From NCBI RefSeq assembly GCF_002803065.1, contig NZ_NNBL01000001.1, positions 222,734 through 286,733 on the forward strand: DNA of 64,000 nt, in the 5' to 3' direction. Under the pieces are notes generated by a model that did not search any database, had not been told where the DNA came from, and saw nothing but the letters and a program-made list of their open reading frames with translations. Below are positions 18,136 through 26,671 of this stretch, piece after piece. Positions within the stretch are counted from its first letter, which is position 1. Each line of letters opens with the position of its first letter. This DNA comes from Streptomyces sp. CB01635. GTDB taxonomy: Bacteria; Actinomycetota; Actinomycetes; Streptomycetales; Streptomycetaceae. The position numbers and the translations under genes are program-made.

Positions 18136-18726
18136 GTGAACGACAGCGGTCAGGGCACGGGAGGCGCGGCCGGATCGAAGCGCAAGGACGCCCGGCGCAA
18201 TCAGCAGACCCTCCTTGACGCGGCCGCCGCGGTCTTCGTGGCCTCGGGCGTGGAAGCGCCGGTACGCGACATCGCCGCGAAGGCCGGCGTCGGGATGGGC
18301 ACGATCTACCGCCACTTCCCGACCCGGGCAGACCTCGTCATCGCCGTCTACCGCCACCAGGTCGAGGCCTGCGCCGAGGCCGGCCCGGCCCTTCTCGCGG
18401 CGGCCCCGACACCGCACGTCGCGCTGGGGCGGTGGGTGGACCTCTTCGTCGACTTCCTGGTCACCAAGCACGGTCTTGCGGGGGCCATGCAGGCCGACAA
18501 CGCCGGCTTCGAGACGCTGCACGCGTACTTCCTCGACCGCCTCGTGCCGGTGTGCACCCAGCTCATCGACGCCGCCGTGGCCTCCGGTGAGATCCGTGCC
18601 GACCTCGACGCCTACCAGCTCATGCGTGGCATCGGAAACCTCTGCATCGGCGCCGAGAACGACCCCCGCTACGACGCGCGCCGGCTGGTCGGGCTCCTCG
18701 TCGCGGGCCTTCGCGAGCCGCGCTGA
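18136..18726 (+). CDS. TetR/AcrR family transcriptional regulator
   Basis: A 196-residue TetR repressor. The N-terminal DNA-binding domain reads DARRNQQTLLDAAAAVFVAS through VRDIAAKAGVGMGTIYRHFP, followed by an all-helical ligand domain. The open frame runs far upstream, but the GTG at 18136 sits eight bases after AAGGAG and starts a normal TetR N-terminus. It is divergent from the alpha/beta hydrolase and should act on the paired sites at 18044-18082. Ligand unknown. Confidence 0.9.
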   Translation: MNDSGQGTGGAAGSKRKDARRNQQTLLDAAAAVFVASGVEAPVRDIAAKAGVGMGTIYRHFPTRADLVIAVYRHQVEACAEAGPALLAAAPTPHVALGRWVDLFVDFLVTKHGLAGAMQADNAGFETLHAYFLDRLVPVCTQLIDAAVASGEIRADLDAYQLMRGIGNLCIGAENDPRYDARRLVGLLVAGLREPR

Positions 18727-18737
18727 CCCCACGACGG

Positions 18738-18779
18738 CGGGCGGGGCGGAACCGGCAACCGCCGGTCCCGCCCCGCCCG
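18738..18779. terminator. Bidirectional terminator between TetR and GH92 genes
   Basis: A 19-bp stem with one mismatch (18738-18756 against 18761-18779) and a 4-base loop lies between two convergent gene ends and can serve both transcripts. Confidence 0.75.
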
Positions 18780-18800
18780 TTGAGCGAGTCACTCACTCCG

Positions 18801-21800
18801 TCACGACAGCAGCTCCACCTCCGCCACCGTCGCGGCCCCACCGGCGAACACCAGCCGGTAGTGCTTGTACGTGCCCGGCTTGCTCACCGAGAACGCCCGC
18901 GTCTGCTTGTCCCAGGAGAAGGACTCGCCGGACCGCTGGTCCAGCGTCTTCCACGACGAGCCGTCGGCCGAGGCCTCCAGCTTCCACCCGGCCGGGGCCT
19001 TCGCCCTGTCGTCCGACGTCAGCGTGTACTGCACGGCCTTCGCGCCGTCAGTGCCGACCGGCAGCTCCACCGACTCCGAACTCGCGCTCGTCGCCGAGGA
19101 GTTGTCGAACAGCGGACCCGAACCCGTGATGGCGTCCTTGCGCGGCGACGGCACCTTGTCGTCCTGCGTGATCGAGACCGGCGCCGCGTTCTTGCCGGTT
19201 CCCCACTTGGACGGCTTCGGGCCCATGGCGAACTCCAGGACCCCGCCCTTCGCGACGACCGAGTGCGGCAGCGACGTCGACGTCCAGTTCTTGCCGTTGA
19301 CCTTCAGCCCCTGCACGTAGATGTTCTTCGCGCTGTTCCTGGGAGCCTTGACGACGAGGTCCTTGCCGTTCTCCAGGTGCAGCGTCATCTTCGTGAACTG
19401 CGGCGACCCGATGGCGTACTCGCCGCTGCCCATGACCAGCGGGTAGAAGCCGAGCGAGGAGAAGAGGTACCAGGCCGACTGCTCGCCGTTGTCCTCGTCG
19501 CCGTGGTACCCCTGGCCGATCTCGCTGCCCGTGTAGAGCCGGGAGAGGACCTCGCGGACCTTCTCCTGTGTCTTGGACGGCTGGCCCGCCGCGTCGTACA
19601 TGTACGTGATGTGGTGCGCCACCTGGTTCGAGTGGCCGTACATGCCCATCCGGACGTCACGCGCCTCCGTCATCTCGTGGATGACGCCGCCGTACGAGCC
19701 CGCGACATCGTTCGACGCCGTCTCCGGGGTGGCGAAGAACGTGTCGAGCTTCTTGCCGAGGCCGTCGCGGCCGCCGTAGAGGTTGGCGAGCCCGCGCGAG
19801 TCCTGCGGGGCGGTGAAGGCGTAGCCCCAGGCGTTGGTCTCCGTGTAGTCGTAGCCCCAGATGCGCGGGTCGAACTTCGACGACTCGACGCGCCAGTCAC
19901 CCTTCTCGCTCTTGCCCTGGAAGAAGCCCGCCTTCGGGTCGAACATGTTCACGTAGTCGCGGGCCCGGTTGAGGAAGTACTCCGACTCCTCCTTGTAGTG
20001 CTTCTCGCCGGTCTTCTTGTAGAGGGCCTGGCCCATCTGCGCGATGCCGTAGTCGTTGAGGTAACCCTCGAGAGCCCAGGACAGTCCCTCGTGGGTGTCC
20101 GTGCTCGTGTAGCCGAGGAACGGCGATGTCTGCATGCCCTTGCGGCCGACGCCGGCCGCGGGCGGCACGACGCTCGCGTTCTTCAGAGCCGCCTTGTACG
20201 CCGCCTCCGCGTCGAACTTGACGCCCTTGACGTACGCGTCGGCGAACGCCACGTCCGACGACGTGCCGGTCATCAGGTCCGCGTAACCCGGCGAGGACCA
20301 GCGCGAGATCCAGCCGCCGTCCTTGTACTGCTGCACGAACCCGTCGACGAGCTCACCCGCCTTCTTCGGCGTCAGGAGCGAGTACGCCGGCCAGGTCGTG
20401 CGGTACGTGTCCCAGAAGCCGTTGTTGACGTACGGCTTGCCGTCGACGATCTTCGCGCCGGTGTGGGTCGGGGTGTCCGGGCCCGGCATCGGAGAGAACG
20501 GCGAGGCGTACTGGTACTTCGAACCGACCTTCTCGAAGCCGGAGTTGGGGTACAGGTACAGCCGGTACAGGGACGAGTAGAGCGTGGTGCGCTGGTCGGC
20601 CGTGGCGCCCTCCACCTCGACCTTGCCGAGGAGCTTGTCCCACTGCGCGCGAGCGCTGTCCCGTACGGAGGAGAACGACGAGCCGGACGGCAGCTCCTGC
20701 GCGAGGTTCGCCTTGGCCTGGTCGATGCCGATCAGGGACGTCGCGAGACGCAGGGTGACCGCCTTGTCGGCGCCCGGCTTGAAGCGGAGGTAGCCCTTGG
20801 GACCGGTGGAGTCGCCGCCGGTGACCGGGGTGTCGAAGACGCCGTAGACGAAGAGCCGGGTCGCGCCCGCGGAGAGCCCGGACTTCACGTCCGAGTAGCC
20901 GGTGACGATGCCCTTGTCCTTGTCGAGCGTGAGGCCCGCCTGGTCGGAGACGTTGTCGAAGATCACGCTCGCGTCGTCACCGGGGTAGGTGAAGCGCAGC
21001 ATCGCCGCGTGGTCGGTCGGCGTCATCTCGGCCTTGAGGCCGTTCTCGAAGCGCACCCCGTAGTAGTACGGGCGGGCCGTCTCGTTCTCGTGCTTGAACG
21101 GCAGCGCACGGCCGGTGCGGGAGGTGTCCGGGGTACCGGACGCCGCCGACGGCATCATCTGGAACGTCTGCCGGTCGCCCATCCAGGGGCTTGGCTCATG
21201 GCTGGCGCTGAACGCCTCCATCGTCGGCAGGTTGTCCGCGTTGTTGTCGCGGCTGTAGTCGTAGAGCCAGCTGAGCGAGCCGGCGTTGGTCACCGGCGTC
21301 CAGAAGTTGAAGCCATGGGGGACCGCGGTGGCCGGGAACGTGTTGCCGCGCGAGAAGCCGCCGCTGGAGTTCGTGCCGCGGGTCGTGACCGCGTAGTCCG
21401 CCGGATGCGCCTTCGGCGGCTCCTGCTTCGCGGCCTTCAGCGCGATGTCGTCGACCCAGCCGCGGAACTTCGCCGGGCCCTTCGGGGAGTCGTACGCCAC
21501 CAGGATCCGGTCGACGGTCTTGCCGGCCGCGACGGAGCCGATGGAGGAGGCGACGGCGTTCCACTGGTTGACGTAGAGCCGCTTGGCCGCGCCCTGGCCC
21601 TGAGGCGTCAGCAGCCCGCCGTTGCTGTCGGTGGCCTTCAGGTCGCTCAGATAGGTGCCGTCGGTGAAGGCGAGGTCCACGGAGACGTTCGTGGCGTCGT
21701 AGTCGCGGTCGCCGTCCGCCATCGACGGGAAGATCTTGTACGAGAGCTCCGTGTCACGGGCGACGGCCACGTCGACGTCGAAGACCTTGTTGTACGAGTA

Positions 21801-22610
21801 CGCGCGCGAGTCGGCCTTGTGCGTGCCCGCGTAGCGCAGGGCCTTCTTGCCGGTGAAGCCCGCGCCCGCCTTCGCGGTGGGGGAGCCGCTGGGGCCCTTG
21901 TCCACGAGGGACAGCATGTCGTCGGGCGTGGGCGAGCCGGTGTCGGCGGTGGCCAGCTGGAGGTCGGCGAGCTGCGTGGCGTCGCCCGCGCCGTTGTTCT
22001 TGGTGAACTCGATCCGGAAGTGCTGGTACTCGGCCGGGTTCTGGAGGTCGTACTTCTTGGTCTGGAAGCGGTCGGCGAAGCTCTCCCCTGTGCGGGTGTC
22101 GAGCGTCGTCCACTCCTTGCCGTCGGTGGAACCCTTGAGGGTCCAGTCCTTCGGGTCGCGTTCGGCGTGGTCGTTGGCCGACGTCAGGGCATACGTCGTG
22201 ATCTTGGCCGGTGCGTCCAGGTCGTACTCGACCCAGGCCGTCGGTTCGAAGGAGAGCCATTTGGTGCTCGACTCGCCGTCGAGGAGGTTCTCCTTGGTCT
22301 CACCGCCGCCCGCGTTCTCGTCGCTGGCGCGGACCTCCGTGACATGGCTGTTGACATTGCCCGGCAATCCGCCGCTGTCGCCGCCGTCGACCCCGGACGA
22401 CCGTTTTGTGCCATCCGTGGCGGTATCCACGGTGTTCAGCCAGGTGGGGGCGGGATCGCCCGTTTCGAACGAGGAGCTGAACTCGCGGTCGACGCGCGGC
22501 TGTTGGCCGGGGGACGCGGCGGACGCTCCCTGACCGGCGGCGACGAGCGCGAGTGAGGCCGCCCCCAGGGCGGCCGTGGCCTTGAGTCTGTGTCTGGATC
22601 TGCCGTCCAT
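18801..22610 (-). CDS. Secreted GH92 family alpha-mannosidase with discoidin-type modules
   Basis: A 1269-residue extracellular glycosidase. Residues 1-32 form a secretion signal ending ASAA. A discoidin-like (F5/8 type C) module follows at about 90-220 (DWTLKGSTDGKEWTTLDTR), then a beta-sandwich region. The GH92 catalytic part runs from about residue 410, where TRGTNSSGGFSRGNTFPA begins, to about 1110, with TGTSSDVAFADAYVKG and the hallmark GDEDNGEQSAWYLFSSLGFY. A second discoidin-like module (WKLEASADGSSWKTL) ends the chain. GH92 enzymes are calcium-dependent exo-acting alpha-mannosidases, commonly cleaving mannose from N-glycans or yeast mannan. Its placement opposite a chitobiose/GlcNAc importer suggests N-glycan or fungal-wall foraging. 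Linkage specificity cannot be read from the sequence. Confidence 0.93.
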   Translation of the reverse strand: MDGRSRHRLKATAALGAASLALVAAGQGASAASPGQQPRVDREFSSSFETGDPAPTWLNTVDTATDGTKRSSGVDGGDSGGLPGNVNSHVTEVRASDENAGGGETKENLLDGESSTKWLSFEPTAWVEYDLDAPAKITTYALTSANDHAERDPKDWTLKGSTDGKEWTTLDTRTGESFADRFQTKKYDLQNPAEYQHFRIEFTKNNGAGDATQLADLQLATADTGSPTPDDMLSLVDKGPSGSPTAKAGAGFTGKKALRYAGTHKADSRAYSYNKVFDVDVAVARDTELSYKIFPSMADGDRDYDATNVSVDLAFTDGTYLSDLKATDSNGGLLTPQGQGAAKRLYVNQWNAVASSIGSVAAGKTVDRILVAYDSPKGPAKFRGWVDDIALKAAKQEPPKAHPADYAVTTRGTNSSGGFSRGNTFPATAVPHGFNFWTPVTNAGSLSWLYDYSRDNNADNLPTMEAFSASHEPSPWMGDRQTFQMMPSAASGTPDTSRTGRALPFKHENETARPYYYGVRFENGLKAEMTPTDHAAMLRFTYPGDDASVIFDNVSDQAGLTLDKDKGIVTGYSDVKSGLSAGATRLFVYGVFDTPVTGGDSTGPKGYLRFKPGADKAVTLRLATSLIGIDQAKANLAQELPSGSSFSSVRDSARAQWDKLLGKVEVEGATADQRTTLYSSLYRLYLYPNSGFEKVGSKYQYASPFSPMPGPDTPTHTGAKIVDGKPYVNNGFWDTYRTTWPAYSLLTPKKAGELVDGFVQQYKDGGWISRWSSPGYADLMTGTSSDVAFADAYVKGVKFDAEAAYKAALKNASVVPPAAGVGRKGMQTSPFLGYTSTDTHEGLSWALEGYLNDYGIAQMGQALYKKTGEKHYKEESEYFLNRARDYVNMFDPKAGFFQGKSEKGDWRVESSKFDPRIWGYDYTETNAWGYAFTAPQDSRGLANLYGGRDGLGKKLDTFFATPETASNDVAGSYGGVIHEMTEARDVRMGMYGHSNQVAHHITYMYDAAGQPSKTQEKVREVLSRLYTGSEIGQGYHGDEDNGEQSAWYLFSSLGFYPLVMGSGEYAIGSPQFTKMTLHLENGKDLVVKAPRNSAKNIYVQGLKVNGKNWTSTSLPHSVVAKGGVLEFAMGPKPSKWGTGKNAAPVSITQDDKVPSPRKDAITGSGPLFDNSSATSASSESVELPVGTDGAKAVQYTLTSDDRAKAPAGWKLEASADGSSWKTLDQRSGESFSWDKQTRAFSVSKPGTYKHYRLVFAGGAATVAEVELLS

Positions 22611-22633
22611 TCGCGAGCACCCTCCCGGCGCGA

Positions 22634-22645
22634 GACAACGTTGTC
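22634..22645. promoter_or_regulatory. LacI-type palindromic operator upstream of GH92
   Basis: GACAACGTTGTC is a perfect 12-bp palindrome 24 bp upstream of the mannosidase ATG. The central CG and symmetrical arms are typical of LacI/GalR-family operators that repress secreted glycosidases. No LacI-family gene is in the window. Confidence 0.4.
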
Positions 22646-22878
22646 AATTCACAGCGCAGGGTCCAGTAGGGAGGTAAGTCGCCCGTGGTGTCAAGGGTGT
22701 TGGGATCGGCGTGTGCGACGCGTGGGGGGAGAAGGGTGGCGCGACCATCCATTAAGCGAGGTCATCGGTCGTCCGGGGCACGCATGGGCCGCTCATGGGC
22801 GCCTCATATATCCGAGAGGTCTCAACTCGGGAAAGAACGCCGTCCAAACCTGCATTCGATCTTGCCCAGTTGACGTGA

Positions 22879-22894
22879 AGTGGACTATACCTGT
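22879..22894. promoter_or_regulatory. DasR-like (dre) site upstream of ngcEFG
   Basis: AGTGGACTATACCTGT matches about 12 of 16 positions of the DasR responsive element (AGTGGTCTAGACCACT-like). It lies about 210 bp before ngcE. DasR controls chitin and GlcNAc uptake in Streptomyces, so the site suits the adjacent importer. Confidence 0.4.
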
Positions 22895-23100
22895 CGGCGT
22901 CTGCCCAGCCGTTTCCACCGGCCGCGGACAGCGCGGGGGGATGGGGGAAACGGTGAGGCGCGTATCCGAGCGCCGTCGGCCGTGTGTTTCCGACCGATCC
23001 CGGCGTGTAGACATCAGGCACGACCCCAGCTTCACATCACCGCGGTGCCGGGGAGGATCCGGTTCACCGCCTGAGTCCTGGAGAAGGCGAGGACTTGAGC

Positions 23101-24549
23101 ATGGGATCCACTTCCGCCCAGAACAATGGTGAGGGCTTCGGCCGCCGCGATCTGATCAAGCGGTCCGCCGCACTTGGTCTGGTCGCCGTTCCCACGATGA
23201 GCTTCCTGTCGGCCTGCGCGAGCAGCGACAGCGGTTCGGGGGACAAGGCCGAAAAGGGCAAGACGTCCAAGAAGAACCCGCTCGGCGTAAATGAGACCGC
23301 GCCGCTCGCGGTCACCATCTTCGACGGCGGCTTCGGCACGAAGTACGCCACGGACGCCAACGCCGAGTACAAGAAGGCGTTCCCCAAGGCCAAGATCGAC
23401 TTCCACAAGACGCAGAAGATCCAGTCGGAGCTGCAGCCGAAGTTCAACGGTGGCACGCCCCCCGACCTGATCGACAACTCGGGCGCCGAGCAGATGGACA
23501 TGGGCGTCCTCGTCGGCAAGAAGCAGCTCACCGACCTGACCCCGCTCCTGGACGCGCCGTCGATCGACGACCCGTCGAAGAAGGTCCGCGACACCCTGCG
23601 CCCGGGCATCGTCGAGATGGGCCAGTTCGACGGCGACCCGGTCTGGATCATGTACTACGCGTACACGGTCTACGGCGTCTGGTACTCGCAGAAGGCCCTG
23701 GACGGTCTCGACGCGCAGTACCCGGAGACCTGGGACGACATGCTCGCCCTGTGTGCCAAGGCGAAGAAGAAGGGCATCGCGGGCTGGACGTACGCGGGCA
23801 AGTACCCGTACTACCTGCCGTTCTCGCTGTACCCCTTCATCGCCAAGATCGGCGGCCGCGAGGTCCTCGACAAGATCGACAACCTCGAGCCGAACGCCTG
23901 GAAGGACCCGGCCGTCAAGTCCGCCTTCGAGGCGTACTACGAGCTGTACAAGAAGGGCTACATCCTCAAGGGCACGCCCGGCATCGACCACATCCAGTCG
24001 CAGACCGCGTGGGCCAAGGGCAAGGCGCTGTTCATCCCGAACGGCTCCTGGGTCGAGAACGAGTCCGCGAAGGTCATCCCCGCCGACTTCGGCCTGTCGG
24101 TCGGCGCGCCCACCGGCCTCGACTCCAGCGACAAGATGCCCTTCGGCACCATCTGGGCGTCCGGCGGTGAGCCCTTCATCGTCCCGGCCAAGGCGAACAA
24201 CGTCGAGGGCGGCATGGAGCAGCTGCGCCTCATGCTCTCCGAGGCCTCCTCGAAGAACTTCACCTCCTCGGTCAAGTCGCTCACCGCGCTCAACGGCGGC
24301 ACCGACGGCATCGAGCTGACCCCGGGCCTCAAGTCCGGTGTCGCGGCGCTCGACAAGGCCGGCGAGAACGTCGTCAACCCGCGCCTCCAGGACTGGTACG
24401 TCAAGCTCCAGAAGGAGCAGATCGGCGTCTCCTGCCTGGGCGAGATGATGGCCGGACGGCTGACCCCGGCCGAGGCCATCAAGAAGATCCAGGGCTTCGC
24501 GGACGCGGCCGCCAAGGACCAGTCCATCAAGCACTACAAGCACCAGTAA
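23101..24549 (+). CDS. ngcE: NgcE-like GlcNAc/diacetylchitobiose ABC transporter substrate-binding lipoprotein
   Basis: A 482-residue extracellular binding protein. The N-terminus has a twin-arginine-like GRRDLIKR stretch and a lipobox LSAC with the anchored cysteine at residue 39, so it should be membrane-tethered outside the cell. The length and the two following permease genes match the NgcEFG importer, known for GlcNAc and N,N'-diacetylchitobiose uptake in S. olivaceoviridis; the S. coelicolor counterpart (from memory SCO6005-6007) binds diacetylchitobiose. There is no ATPase gene in the operon, as expected for systems served by a shared MsiK-type ATPase. An in-frame TTG lies six bases upstream, but the ATG is preferred. 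The DasR-like site at 22879 may control it. Confidence 0.88.
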   Translation: MGSTSAQNNGEGFGRRDLIKRSAALGLVAVPTMSFLSACASSDSGSGDKAEKGKTSKKNPLGVNETAPLAVTIFDGGFGTKYATDANAEYKKAFPKAKIDFHKTQKIQSELQPKFNGGTPPDLIDNSGAEQMDMGVLVGKKQLTDLTPLLDAPSIDDPSKKVRDTLRPGIVEMGQFDGDPVWIMYYAYTVYGVWYSQKALDGLDAQYPETWDDMLALCAKAKKKGIAGWTYAGKYPYYLPFSLYPFIAKIGGREVLDKIDNLEPNAWKDPAVKSAFEAYYELYKKGYILKGTPGIDHIQSQTAWAKGKALFIPNGSWVENESAKVIPADFGLSVGAPTGLDSSDKMPFGTIWASGGEPFIVPAKANNVEGGMEQLRLMLSEASSKNFTSSVKSLTALNGGTDGIELTPGLKSGVAALDKAGENVVNPRLQDWYVKLQKEQIGVSCLGEMMAGRLTPAEAIKKIQGFADAAAKDQSIKHYKHQ

Positions 24550-24609
24550 GAGCTCGTGCGCACGCGTCGTCAGCGGCGGCACCCGCGAATCGATCGGGGT
24601 CGGTAAACC

Positions 24610-25533
24610 ATGCAACACGGCAAGTACAGGTTCATTGCGGGGTTCTTGGTGACCCCCTTGGCGTTGTATGCAGTCTTCGTCATCTGGCCGTTCATCCAGT
24701 CCATTTACTACTCGTTCACGGACTGGACCGGCCTGAGCCCGGACTTCAAGATGGTCGGCTTCGCCAACTACAAGCGGATGTTCGAGGACGACGTCTTCTG
24801 GAAGTCCTTGCAGCACAGCGTGCTACTGGCTTTGCTGCTGCCGCTGGTGACGCTGGGCCTCGCGCTCTTCTTCGCCTTTATGCTCAATGTCGGTGGGCGG
24901 CGCCGAAAAGGCGTCGCCATCACCGGCGTTCGCGGTTCTGGGTTCTACAAGATCGCGTATTTCTTCCCGCAGGTGCTTTCGATCGCGATCGTCGCCATTC
25001 TCTTCCGGTTCGCCTTCAACCCCAATGACGGCGTGATCAACGGGACGCTGAAGGCGGTCGGTCTCGGCAGCATCCAGCCGGACTGGCTGGGCGACCCGAA
25101 CTTCGCTCTGTGGTGCGTCATGTCCGTCCTGGTCTGGAGCACCGTCGGATTCTTCGTCGTGCTCTTCTCGGCGGGCATGGCGTCCATCCCGAAGGACTTC
25201 TACGAGGCGGCGCTGCTCGACGGCGCGAGCCGCTTCACCACCTTCTTCAGGATCACGCTGCCGCTGCTCTGGGACACCGTGCAGTCCGGCTGGGTCTACA
25301 TGGGAATCCTGGCCCTCGGCGCGGAGGCCTTCGCCTCGGTGCAGATCATGACGGTGGGCCCCGGCGGCCCCGACTACTCCACCACGGTCCTGCCGCTGTA
25401 CGTGTACCAATCGGCGTTCCGCGACGCCAACGCTGCCTACGCCACAACGATCGGCGTCGCCCTGCTCATCGTCACGCTGCTGTTCGCGGCCGTCGTGATG
25501 CGGCTCGGCCGGCGCGAGCGGCTGGAGTTCTGA
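24610..25533 (+). CDS. ngcF: NgcF-like sugar ABC transporter permease
   Basis: A 307-residue MalF-type permease with six predicted helices. The EAA loop YEAALLDGASRFTTFFRITL contacts the ATPase. It lies 60 bp after ngcE and 2 bp before the partner permease, so all three are probably one transcript. The ribosome site is weak (GGTCGGTAAACC before the ATG), which may lower its expression relative to the binding protein. The gene symbol rests on operon arrangement and similarity to NgcEFG systems. Confidence 0.87.
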   Translation: MQHGKYRFIAGFLVTPLALYAVFVIWPFIQSIYYSFTDWTGLSPDFKMVGFANYKRMFEDDVFWKSLQHSVLLALLLPLVTLGLALFFAFMLNVGGRRRKGVAITGVRGSGFYKIAYFFPQVLSIAIVAILFRFAFNPNDGVINGTLKAVGLGSIQPDWLGDPNFALWCVMSVLVWSTVGFFVVLFSAGMASIPKDFYEAALLDGASRFTTFFRITLPLLWDTVQSGWVYMGILALGAEAFASVQIMTVGPGGPDYSTTVLPLYVYQSAFRDANAAYATTIGVALLIVTLLFAAVVMRLGRRERLEF

Positions 25534-25535
25534 CC

Positions 25536-26453
25536 ATGAAGACCACCGACATCCCGCCCGCCGGCCCCATCGAGGACCGTCCGCCGGTGAGCAAGACGGC
25601 GGCCCCGGCCGTCAAGGAGAAGAGCAGTGAGGGCAGCGTCCTCAACGTCTTCTCGCACGGCGTCCTCGTCATCTGGGCGATCATGGTCATCATGCCGCTG
25701 CTGTGGGCGGTGATGACGTCCTTCAAGGACGACAACTCGATCTTCAGCTCGCCCTGGTCGCTGCCGGACAAGCTGCACTTCGAGAACTGGTCGCGGGCCT
25801 GGGGCGAGGCTCACATGAGCCAGTACTTCGCCAACACCGCGATCGTGGTGGGCTGCTCGCTCGTGGGCACGCTCGTGCTCGGCTCCATGGCCGCGTACGT
25901 CCTGGCCCGCTTCGACTTCCCGGGCAACCGGTTCATCTACTTCCTCTTCGTCGGAGGAATGAGCTTCCCGATCATGCTGGCCCTGGTACCGCTGTTCTAC
26001 GTGATGCAGAACCTGCACCTCCTGAACACACTGCAGGGCCTGATCATCGCCTACATCGCGTACTCGCTGCCGTTCACGGTCTTCTTCCTGACCTCGTTCT
26101 TCAGGACGCTGCCCACCTCCATCGCGGAGGCGGCCTTCGTCGACGGCGCCTCGCACACCAGGACGTTCTTCCAGATCATGCTGCCGATGGCCAAGCCCGG
26201 CCTGATCAGCGTGGGGATCTTCAACTTCCTGGGGCAGTGGAACCAGTACATGCTGCCGACGGTTCTCAACACCGAGCCCGACAAGAGGGTGCTGGCCCAG
26301 GGGCTGGTGGAGCTCGCGACCAGCCAGGGCTACAAGGGCGACTGGTCCGGTCTCTTCGCGGGTCTGGTCATGGCGATGCTGCCGGTGCTCGGGGCCTACA
26401 TCATCTTCCAGCGCCAGGTCGTGCAGGGCCTGACCGCGGGCGCGCTCAAGTAA
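25536..26453 (+). CDS. ngcG: NgcG-like sugar ABC transporter permease
   Basis: A 305-residue MalG-type permease. A cytoplasmic Pro/Lys-rich tail of about 40 residues precedes helix 1 (VLVIWAIMVIMPLLWAVMTS). The EAA loop is AEAAFVDGASHTRTFFQIML. The ATG two bases after the ngcF stop is the natural start even though the frame is open earlier. With NgcF it forms the transmembrane channel for GlcNAc-type sugars. A strong hairpin at 26471 ends the operon. Confidence 0.87.
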   Translation: MKTTDIPPAGPIEDRPPVSKTAAPAVKEKSSEGSVLNVFSHGVLVIWAIMVIMPLLWAVMTSFKDDNSIFSSPWSLPDKLHFENWSRAWGEAHMSQYFANTAIVVGCSLVGTLVLGSMAAYVLARFDFPGNRFIYFLFVGGMSFPIMLALVPLFYVMQNLHLLNTLQGLIIAYIAYSLPFTVFFLTSFFRTLPTSIAEAAFVDGASHTRTFFQIMLPMAKPGLISVGIFNFLGQWNQYMLPTVLNTEPDKRVLAQGLVELATSQGYKGDWSGLFAGLVMAMLPVLGAYIIFQRQVVQGLTAGALK

Positions 26454-26470
26454 CGCCTCGGACACGGCGG

Positions 26471-26516
26471 GTGAGGGCCCGGTTCCGGAACATCTCGTCC
26501 GGAACCGGGCCCTCAC
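26471..26516 (+). terminator. Terminator after ngcEFG
   Basis: A perfect 19-bp stem (26471-26489 with 26498-26516) and an 8-base loop begin 18 bp after the ngcG stop. It separates the transporter operon from the ROK regulator gene. Confidence 0.85.
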
Positions 26517-26671
26517 CCCTGTCCGGGTCCGTGTGTGCTCTTCTGTGCTCTTCTGCGCCGGGTATCGCTCAAGCTCTTGACGGGAGGCAACCCGAAAGGC
26601 TCAGCTTAGAGTTCAATAGTTGGACATACGCCGAGGCCTCATCGAAGCGGCCTCGCACGCAGGAGGTCGTC

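Larger units (their letters stand above)
22611..23100. other. 490-bp divergent control region between GH92 and ngcE
   Basis: No gene is seen here. It holds a LacI-type palindrome next to the GH92 start (22634-22645) and a DasR-like site (22879-22894) on the ngcE side, so it is probably the regulatory region for both transcripts. Confidence 0.6.

Noticed and set aside
16927..18726. A 599-residue form of the TetR regulator
   Set aside because: The TetR domain starts shortly after GTG 18136 with a good ribosome site; upstream codons oppose the hydrolase gene.
18780..22556. A 1258-residue plus-strand open frame opposite the GH92 gene
   Set aside because: Arg/Val/Leu-rich antisense sequence without recognisable motifs; the minus-strand protein has clear GH92 features.
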